Shown here one piece after another: positions 58,763 to 64,000 of a stretch of 64,000 bases of DNA; position 1 is the first letter of the stretch, and every line of letters starts with the position of its first letter. Below the pieces are notes generated by a model, which did not search any database, was not told where the DNA came from, and worked only from the letters and a program-made list of their open reading frames with translations. Location of the stretch: NCBI GenBank assembly GCA_031556035.1, contig JAVBTT010000002.1, positions 124,001 to 188,000 of the forward strand. Direction: 5' to 3'. Made by a program: the position numbers and the translations under genes. Origin of the DNA: JAVBTT01 sp031556035. Its GTDB lineage: Bacteria > Bacillota > Clostridia > Oscillospirales > UBA929.

Positions 58763-60477
58763 AATACGAAGGCTTTCACTCGATGGCGGAGCGCTTTTTC
58801 GGCTCCGGGAGCGCATACGAGGAGACCGTATGGCTGCGACTCGTGACACTCTTCTGCCTGAAGCTGTGCACGATATTTTCCACAACCATAATGACGCTGG
58901 TTTTCGCTTTGAACGACATGCTGCTTGCTCCGCAGTTTTTAATTAGAGCCGCGTATATTTCCGTTACACTGATCCATCTGCTGACCTATCGCTATTACAA
59001 GAGCGTGCGCGTGTTTTCTGTAATCTTTCTTGTAACCGAGACGCTTTATCCAATTCTGCTTCATACGCTGGAGGGCGGTTTCTTCGCCTCGCAGGGAGAT
59101 ATAATCTGGATTATTGTCGCTATTGTGACGGTCATCCTGATGTTCAGCCTCAAATTTGCGGGACGCTACTTTTTTGCCGTCCTGATCGGACTTGCGGCGC
59201 TCGGAGTGATTGACTTCTCGCTTGGGCGCTTCGGCTCCTATGAACTGGGAAAAGAGCATTTCCTCAATATGCTTTTCAACGCCTCCGGCTTTATTACGGT
59301 GGTGTTCATTCCAATTTCAACTTTTCTGCCCGAGATGGAACGGGTTTACAGACGCCTGAAGAGCGCGAAGGCGGACGCCGACCAGGCCAACGACGAGTAT
59401 ATGAGCATGAATCAACGGCTCACCGAAAGCAATGGTGAGCTCGAGCAGGCCATGGCCCGGCTTGAAGCCACCCTGTCCGAGCTCCAGTCCACCCAGTCCA
59501 GGCTCGTGCAGAGCGAGAAGATGGCGTCGCTGGGGCAGCTTATAGCGGGCATCGCTCACGAGATTAACACGCCGTCCGGGGCCATCAAGGCGTCAGCGAC
59601 GGTCATTCTGACCAGCCTTCGGGAAAATCTTTCCGCCCTGATAACCGCCTGCCGCTCTCTGGATGATGAGGAAGCGAGGCTCGCGCTGCATCTGGTGGAC
59701 ACCGCGCTGGCGCCTTCACCTCTGCAGACCACCTCCGAGGTCAGGGTGCGCAAAAACAGGCTCTTGGGATATTTAAATGAAATTGGCGTCGGCAACGCGC
59801 TGTCTCTATCCGGGCTGCTGGCTGAAATGAACATACTCGAGAAGGACGCCATAGTGCCGCTTATTCCAAGGCTGAAGGCCGGCGAGGGTATGAACATAAT
59901 TGATTTGGCATATCAGTTCATTACAATGGCCCGCGGAACCTCAAACATACTCGTCGCGTCGGAAAAGGTCTCAAAGATCGTGTTCGCGCTTAAATCCTTC
60001 TCCCATTACGACCACTCCGGGGAACCGTCCCTGACCGATATACCGGAGGGGCTGGAGACCGTGCTGACCCTCTATTACAATCAGCTCAAGACCGGCGTCA
60101 GGGTCATAAAAAACTACGAGGAGCTCCCGCTTATTAACGCGTGGCCGGACGAGCTGAACCAGGTCTGGATAAATATCATCCACAACGCGATACAGGCCAT
60201 GGACGGCAGCGGAACTCTCTCCATTGCCACCCGCCGCGCGGACGGGAACATAGAGGTCGCATTCTCGGACACGGGCTGCGGCATCCCGGAGGAAAATCGG
60301 GCGCATATTTTCAAGCCGTTTTTCACCACAAAGGGGCGCGGGGAGGGCAGCGGGCTCGGCTTGGACATTGTTCGGGCGATAGTTGAAAAGCACGGCGGAA
60401 GCGTTGCCTTTGACTCGGAGGTCGGCAGGGGAACCACCTTCAGAATAACATTGCCGATAAACGGGCCCGGAAACTGA
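58759..60477 (+). CDS. Membrane sensor histidine kinase paired with the HD-GYP regulator
   Basis: 572 residues. Six membrane helices (about 25-190) without a periplasmic domain, a coiled coil 195-250, then HisKA with phospho-His267 in LIAGIAHEINTPSGA, an unusually long HisKA-to-ATPase region, and HATPase motifs HNAIQAMDGSG, FSDTGCGIPEENR and KGRGEGSGLGLDIV. The start overlaps the regulator stop (ATGA). It probably phosphorylates that regulator. A repeat begins on the base after its TGA. Confidence 0.9.
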   Translation: MKYEGFHSMAERFFGSGSAYEETVWLRLVTLFCLKLCTIFSTTIMTLVFALNDMLLAPQFLIRAAYISVTLIHLLTYRYYKSVRVFSVIFLVTETLYPILLHTLEGGFFASQGDIIWIIVAIVTVILMFSLKFAGRYFFAVLIGLAALGVIDFSLGRFGSYELGKEHFLNMLFNASGFITVVFIPISTFLPEMERVYRRLKSAKADADQANDEYMSMNQRLTESNGELEQAMARLEATLSELQSTQSRLVQSEKMASLGQLIAGIAHEINTPSGAIKASATVILTSLRENLSALITACRSLDDEEARLALHLVDTALAPSPLQTTSEVRVRKNRLLGYLNEIGVGNALSLSGLLAEMNILEKDAIVPLIPRLKAGEGMNIIDLAYQFITMARGTSNILVASEKVSKIVFALKSFSHYDHSGEPSLTDIPEGLETVLTLYYNQLKTGVRVIKNYEELPLINAWPDELNQVWINIIHNAIQAMDGSGTLSIATRRADGNIEVAFSDTGCGIPEENRAHIFKPFFTTKGRGEGSGLGLDIVRAIVEKHGGSVAFDSEVGRGTTFRITLPINGPGN

Positions 60478-60512
60478 TACTAATATCTGCCCCCGCCGAT
60501 CGGCGGGGGCAG
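60478..60512. terminator. TACTAAT half-repeat (H) with hairpin between the kinase gene and tlp
   Basis: TACTAATAT directly follows the TGA, then a 26-bp palindrome CTGCCCCCGCCGAT/ATCGGCGGGGGCAG (60487-60512) and GCTGTTTC. It lies between convergent genes, so it likely ends both transcripts. No right TACTAAT end is present. Confidence 0.75.
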
Positions 60513-60530
60513 GCTGTTTCATGCCAGGGT

Positions 60531-60794
60531 TCACGCCTCCCGGCTTCTTTTTTCAAGCTCCTGCTCCGTATCCCGAATCTCCTTCTCCATAGAACCCACT
60601 GCGTGCCTGCGGCCCTTGTTTTTCTCGATGAGCTTTTTGCGTTCCTTGTCGGAGGGCGTCCCGGCGATCAGCTCCTCCGAGACTTCGATGTTTTGCTGAG
60701 TCGCCTGGATTTTTGATTTCAGCTTATCTATTATCTCGTGGCCCTGTTCTTCATGCATTTTCTGGATATCGCTTTTATTATCATTTGAGTTCAA
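60531..60794 (-). CDS. tlp: Small acid-soluble spore protein Tlp
   Basis: 87 residues, TTG start with GGGAGG 8 nt upstream. It is polar, mostly helical, without Cys or Trp, with KIQATQQNIEVSEELIAG and IEKNKGRRHAVGSMEKEIRD, which line up with the Tlp pattern (NTIENIEEAEE, EKNERRKEAI, EIKDE). Tlp is made in the forespore late in sporulation. A longer frame upstream has no site. A 20-bp palindrome lies just upstream. Confidence 0.8.
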   Translation of the reverse strand: MNSNDNKSDIQKMHEEQGHEIIDKLKSKIQATQQNIEVSEELIAGTPSDKERKKLIEKNKGRRHAVGSMEKEIRDTEQELEKRSREA

Positions 60795-60811
60795 AAAATC
60801 GCCTCCCTCGA

Positions 60812-60831
60812 CGTTATTATCTATAATAACG
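60812..60831. promoter_or_regulatory. Short palindrome upstream of tlp
   Basis: CGTTATTA-TCTA-TAATAACG, 18 nt upstream of the tlp start. It could be a regulator site or an mRNA 5' hairpin. I could not match a sigma-G promoter with confidence. Confidence 0.35.
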
Positions 60832-60903
60832 CGGTTGGCTATACCAGGGCGTGTTAAAACTCTCAGCCCAAACATTTGCAGAAGCATGCCATAGAAAGAA
60901 GTT

Positions 60904-61848
60904 TCATTCTTCTTTGAAATTGACCGTTTCGCCCACAATATACAGCGGCCTGCCCTTGGCCTCGTCGTAGATGCGCCCGACATACTGCCCGATTATTCCC
61001 AGCATGACCAGCACAATGCCGTTGAAAAACAGCGATATAGCCGCAAGCGACGCCCAGCCGGGCATCAGCACGGTATCGGGGAAGAAAATGCGCTGAATCA
61101 CTATGCCGATCAGGAAAATAAAGCTGGCCAGCGCCACAAAAGCTCCCAGCCATGTTGACATTTTGAGAGGTTTGTAGGAAAATGATGTAATCGCGTCGGA
61201 GGCAAGCTTCAGCATTTTTCGCAGCGGATATTTCGTTTCGCCAGCGAAGCGCTCTTCGCGCACGTAATCGACGGCGGTCTGCTTGAATCCCACCCAGCTC
61301 ACAAGTCCGCGCACATAGCGGTTGCGCTCGGGCAAACTCTTCAGAGTGTCGCAGACCTTGCGGTCAATAAGCCTGAAGTCGCCCGCGTCCACCGGCAGTG
61401 TCACATCCGTCATCGCGTTCAGGGCGCGGTAGAAAAGCTTGGCGGTGAATTTCTTGAAAAAGCTCTCGCCCTTGCGCTTGAGGCGCCTGCCGTATACAAC
61501 CTCGTAGCCCTCCTTCCATCTGGCGATCATGTCCAGAATGACCGCGGGAGGGTCCTGAAGATCCGCGTCTATGACCACTATCGCCCGGCCGGACGCGTTG
61601 TCCATGCCGGCGGTTATCGCTATCTGGTGGCCGAAGTTTCGCGAAAAGCCAATCAGCCTGAGGTTATTATCCTTCGCGGCCAGGCCCTTCGCGAGCTCCC
61701 AGGTTTTGTCCCTGCTGCCGTCGTTTATGAATATGAGCTCGTAGGGCTCGCCGAGGCTGTCCATCGTCGCCCTGAGGCGCTTATAGGTCTCATGTATGAC
61801 CTCCTCCTCGTTATAGAGGGGAACCACTATGGAGTAAACCGGCGTCAA
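60904..61848 (-). CDS. Family 2 glycosyltransferase (GtrB/DPM1-like)
   Basis: 314 residues. A GT-A domain 1-230 with YSIVVPLYNEEEVIHETY, NDGSRDKTW, the DXD-type AIVVIDADLQDPP and DAGDFRLIDRKV, then two membrane helices (WLGAFVALASFIFLIGIVIQ and the following LFFNGIVLVMLGIIGQYVGR). Such enzymes move a sugar from a nucleotide donor to undecaprenyl phosphate. TTG at 61848 is preferred because GGGAGG lies 7 nt upstream; a TTG at 61866 precedes it. It is divergent from the GT-C gene that may use its product. Confidence 0.9.
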   Translation of the reverse strand: MTPVYSIVVPLYNEEEVIHETYKRLRATMDSLGEPYELIFINDGSRDKTWELAKGLAAKDNNLRLIGFSRNFGHQIAITAGMDNASGRAIVVIDADLQDPPAVILDMIARWKEGYEVVYGRRLKRKGESFFKKFTAKLFYRALNAMTDVTLPVDAGDFRLIDRKVCDTLKSLPERNRYVRGLVSWVGFKQTAVDYVREERFAGETKYPLRKMLKLASDAITSFSYKPLKMSTWLGAFVALASFIFLIGIVIQRIFFPDTVLMPGWASLAAISLFFNGIVLVMLGIIGQYVGRIYDEAKGRPLYIVGETVNFKEE

Positions 61849-61941
61849 GTCTATTCCTCCCGGCAAAATATTTGTATTCTGATATATCGTTGACAGTATA
61901 CCAGACGGATAATCCGATTACAACCCGAAATGAGGCGCAAT

Positions 61942-63441
61942 ATGCGAGACTCTCTTGTAAAGACGGACGGCTTCGCGAAAATCGCGTTTTACGCGCTCGC
62001 GGGGCTGTTCGCTGTTTTTCTGATACTGGCCATGACGTCCTCATTCTCAACTGGAATTTTACCCGGGTTTCTTGCGGCCGCCGCGGTTATCGCTCTGACG
62101 GGGCTGTCCGGACGGCTTTCAAAAAGGACTGCCGTGATATGCTGCGTCCTGTTCTGCGTGCTTCCCAGGCTCTTCATCGTGCTGTTCACAAGGATGGAGC
62201 TGGGCTACGACTTCGGGAGATATTACGACACGGCGTTTGCGATGGCCTACGGGGCCCCGGTGCGCGAGCAGGCATATCAGGCGCTGTTCCCGCACCTTCT
62301 GGGTTATCCGGCGGCTCTTACCGTTGTGTTCAGGATATTCGGGGATTCGCTGGGAACCGCGCAGGCGTTTAATATCGTCCTGGACGCGGCAAGCTGCCTG
62401 CTGATGTTCCATCTGGGCTCAAAACGGCTGGGGGAGCGGGCGGGAACGCTAGCGGCCCTGCTGTACGCCTTTAACCCTAACGCGATACTGCACATGCCGA
62501 TAAGCTGCGGCGAGCCGCTGTACATGCTGCTGATGCTCGTCTCGATTGCGCTGTTTGAGCGCCTGGCCGCGGGACGCGAGGACGGGCGCTGGTATACGCG
62601 GCTGCCGGGCTGGCTGCTGCTCGGGCTCTCGGTGGGCCTGTTCAGCGCCGTGCGCCCGCTGGGGCCTGTCCTGCTGATCGCGTTCTGCGCCTGCCGGCTG
62701 GTGTTCGGCAAGGCGGGCTTCCTGAAAAAGCTGCTGCCGCTGGCGTTGATGCTCGCGGCCTATCTGGCGGCAAGCGCTTTATATTTTGCGTGGACGGAGC
62801 TCGTGCTGGACAGGCCGGTCGCGAAGGGCGCGGCGGGCTGGAACCTCTATGTCGGCATGAACGCCGGAGCGGACGGGCGCTGGACGGCGGGGGATTACGC
62901 GGTGCTGACCGAAAAGCTGGGCAGGGGCATGAGCGCTCCTGAGGCGCAGGCAGATTTTATGGAGCTTGCCTTAGGGCGGGTGAGGGACAACTTCGGTTCG
63001 GGGAAGATGTGGAGCCTTATTGCGGCCAAGTTTCAGCAAATATGGGGCCGTGACAACGCCATGACATACTGGGTTTGGGAGCTCGAGGATGAAAGCGTCA
63101 AGCCCGACAGAGGGGACTTCATACTGGATGTTGACCATTGGAAGGACGTGATGGATGCGGCTTGCGGCGTTTACTGGTGGGCGCTGCTGCTGCTCTGCGC
63201 GCCGGCCGTGTACTTTATGTTCGGGCGGGGAGCGTCCCCCGGCGCTGTCCTGACCTGCATTGTGCTGCTTATCGGGATAGTCCTGTCCCTGCTGGCGCTG
63301 GAGGCTAATGCCCGCTATCATTATCCGGTGGACGCGCTGCTGGCGCTTATAGCGGGGTGGGGCTGCGGGGAGCTGCTGGAGAGTGTCAAGGTGAGCCCGG
63401 CGAAATCCTCGCGCGCAGGGAAAGGACGGAGGCGCACATGA
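61942..63441 (+). CDS. Polytopic GT-C type glycosyltransferase
   Basis: 499 residues with about eleven membrane helices. The first large loop starts ELGYDFGRYYDTAFAMAY, with acidic residues as in family-39/PMT-like GT-C enzymes, and the second half has a 90-residue extracellular loop (SAPEAQADFMELALGRVRDN). The ATG at 61942 has GAGG 6 nt upstream; an ATG at 61930 has none. It probably transfers a lipid-linked sugar to a surface acceptor, possibly supplied by the GtrB-like neighbour (inference). Confidence 0.8.
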   Translation: MRDSLVKTDGFAKIAFYALAGLFAVFLILAMTSSFSTGILPGFLAAAAVIALTGLSGRLSKRTAVICCVLFCVLPRLFIVLFTRMELGYDFGRYYDTAFAMAYGAPVREQAYQALFPHLLGYPAALTVVFRIFGDSLGTAQAFNIVLDAASCLLMFHLGSKRLGERAGTLAALLYAFNPNAILHMPISCGEPLYMLLMLVSIALFERLAAGREDGRWYTRLPGWLLLGLSVGLFSAVRPLGPVLLIAFCACRLVFGKAGFLKKLLPLALMLAAYLAASALYFAWTELVLDRPVAKGAAGWNLYVGMNAGADGRWTAGDYAVLTEKLGRGMSAPEAQADFMELALGRVRDNFGSGKMWSLIAAKFQQIWGRDNAMTYWVWELEDESVKPDRGDFILDVDHWKDVMDAACGVYWWALLLLCAPAVYFMFGRGASPGAVLTCIVLLIGIVLSLLALEANARYHYPVDALLALIAGWGCGELLESVKVSPAKSSRAGKGRRRT

Positions 63442-63860
63442 CGGACGACAGGAGAAATAGAATGCTGTACCCTTCGGCGGATGAAAAGTCTATCCTGGGG
63501 CTGTCCACACTGGCAATCGCCCAGCTGGGCGACGCGGTGTTCGAGCTTATGGTGCGCACTAAGCTGTGCCTCGAAAGCGCGCGCACAGCCGGGAGCCTGC
63601 ACAGATCCCGTGTCACGCTGGTCAACGCCTCAGCTCAGGCCGAGGGAGCGGGGAAAATATTGCCGTACTTGAGCGAGGAGGAAACGGAATACTACATGAG
63701 GGGGCGAAACGCGAAGCCCGGCAGCATACCCAAGGCGGCCTCAAGGGCACAGTACGGGGCGGCCACCGCGCTTGAGACCCTTTTCGGCTGGCTCTATCTG
63801 ACGGGCCGGACCGAAAGGCTGAACGAACTGTTTGAGGTGATAATGGATGGGAAAGAGTGA
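63438..63860 (+). CDS. mrnC: Mini-ribonuclease III
   Basis: 140 residues, a lone RNase III catalytic domain without dsRNA-binding domain. Visible are LSTLAIAQLGDAVFELMVR with the catalytic Asp, the basic VRTKL region, and the end EAT-like ALETLFGWLYLTGRTERLN. It matures 23S rRNA ends in Bacillus. GGAGG lies 6 nt before the ATG, which overlaps the previous stop (ATGA). Confidence 0.92.
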   Translation: MTDDRRNRMLYPSADEKSILGLSTLAIAQLGDAVFELMVRTKLCLESARTAGSLHRSRVTLVNASAQAEGAGKILPYLSEEETEYYMRGRNAKPGSIPKAASRAQYGAATALETLFGWLYLTGRTERLNELFEVIMDGKE

Positions 63861-64000
63861 AAAGGCCCGGCCGATCATTAATTACGCCCTGATAATTTTG
63901 GGCAACGTCCTGTACGCGCTTTCCGTCGCCATGTTCACAAAGCCGGCCAGCATCCCTCTGGGCGGGGTGGCGGGCATAGCGCTTGTCATCAACTATCTGA
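63847..64000 (+). CDS. YitT-family membrane protein (partial, 5' end)
   Basis: 51 residues before the window ends. The N-terminus has a basic start then a first membrane helix (YALIILGNVLYALSVAMF) and the family motif KPASIPLGGVAGIALVI, which matches YitT proteins (DUF161, with DUF2179 at the missing end). GAGGTG lies 7 nt before the ATG at 63847, which overlaps the mrnC end by 14 nt. Confidence 0.8.
   Translation, partial: MGKSEKARPIINYALIILGNVLYALSVAMFTKPASIPLGGVAGIALVINYL

Overview
The window looks like chromosome of a GC-rich, endospore-forming member of the Clostridia, probably Oscillospiraceae-like (inferred from gene content; no rRNA is present to confirm it). Supporting genes are a V/A-type ATPase, a Tlp small acid-soluble spore protein, the germination protein YpeB, a GerQ-like coat protein, CheD, RqcH, Mini-III RNase, TrmK-Nif3 and S-layer homology (SLH) proteins. 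Many genes have GGAGG-type ribosome sites, TTG and GTG starts are frequent, and ATGA-type overlaps are common. I saw no tRNA, rRNA, CRISPR array, prophage or transposase gene.

Layout. 1-4.2 kb: the 3' end of a probable surface protein, a two-gene ABC exporter and a DUF378 membrane protein. 4.2-13.0 kb: a complete nine-gene V/A-ATPase operon on the minus strand (H-C-I-K-F-E-A-B-D). 13.4-15.3 kb: a small stress-like protein, a GerQ-like coat protein and an unknown gene. 15.4-22.6 kb: an inositol catabolic operon (iolB, a transaldolase-family gene, iolD, iolE, iolA) divergent from a DeoR-family regulator, with a perfect 16-bp-arm operator palindrome between them. 22.7-28.3 kb: glutamate dehydrogenase, an MFS carrier and two FAD-dependent oxidoreductases. 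28.5-38.7 kb: YesM/YesN two-component genes with an iolG-like dehydrogenase, divergent from a sugar ABC importer, a GH4 glycosidase and a PfkB kinase. 38.9-41.0 kb: the radical-SAM/DUF4130 pair linked to DNA modification or repair. 41.5-51.8 kb: an SLH-HtrA-type protease, ypeB with a coupled 72-aa gene, cheD-cheB-cheR, a LysR regulator, metY and a second SLH protein. 51.9-55.2 kb: rqcH, nif3, trmK and a DUF1858 gene. 55.4-60.5 kb: ilvB-ilvN and a response regulator/histidine kinase pair. 60.5-64 kb: tlp, two glycosyltransferases, Mini-III RNase and the start of a YitT gene.

The most unusual feature is non-coding: a dispersed family of palindromic repeats whose ends read TACTAATACCTGTTTAAA and its complement. 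Six of these ends start on the base directly after a stop codon. Several carry a strong internal hairpin with an AAGCTTGC/GCAAGCTT core. Between the convergent SLH-protease and ypeB genes one such element fills the whole interval from stop codon to stop codon. A second small family (58-59 bp, ATATTAC ends) is nested inside one of them and recurs after metY. A 450-bp block downstream of the radical-SAM pair is a stack of further palindromes. These look like mobile or regulatory 3'-end elements and are the best candidate here for something undescribed.

Functionally, the iol operon plus the iolG-like gene would take myo-inositol to malonate semialdehyde/acetyl-CoA-level products. However, iolC and iolJ are not in the window, and a transaldolase-family gene sits inside the operon instead. 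The ABC importer, GH4 enzyme and PfkB kinase form a tight operon that suggests import followed by cytosolic phosphorylation and hydrolysis of a glycoside.
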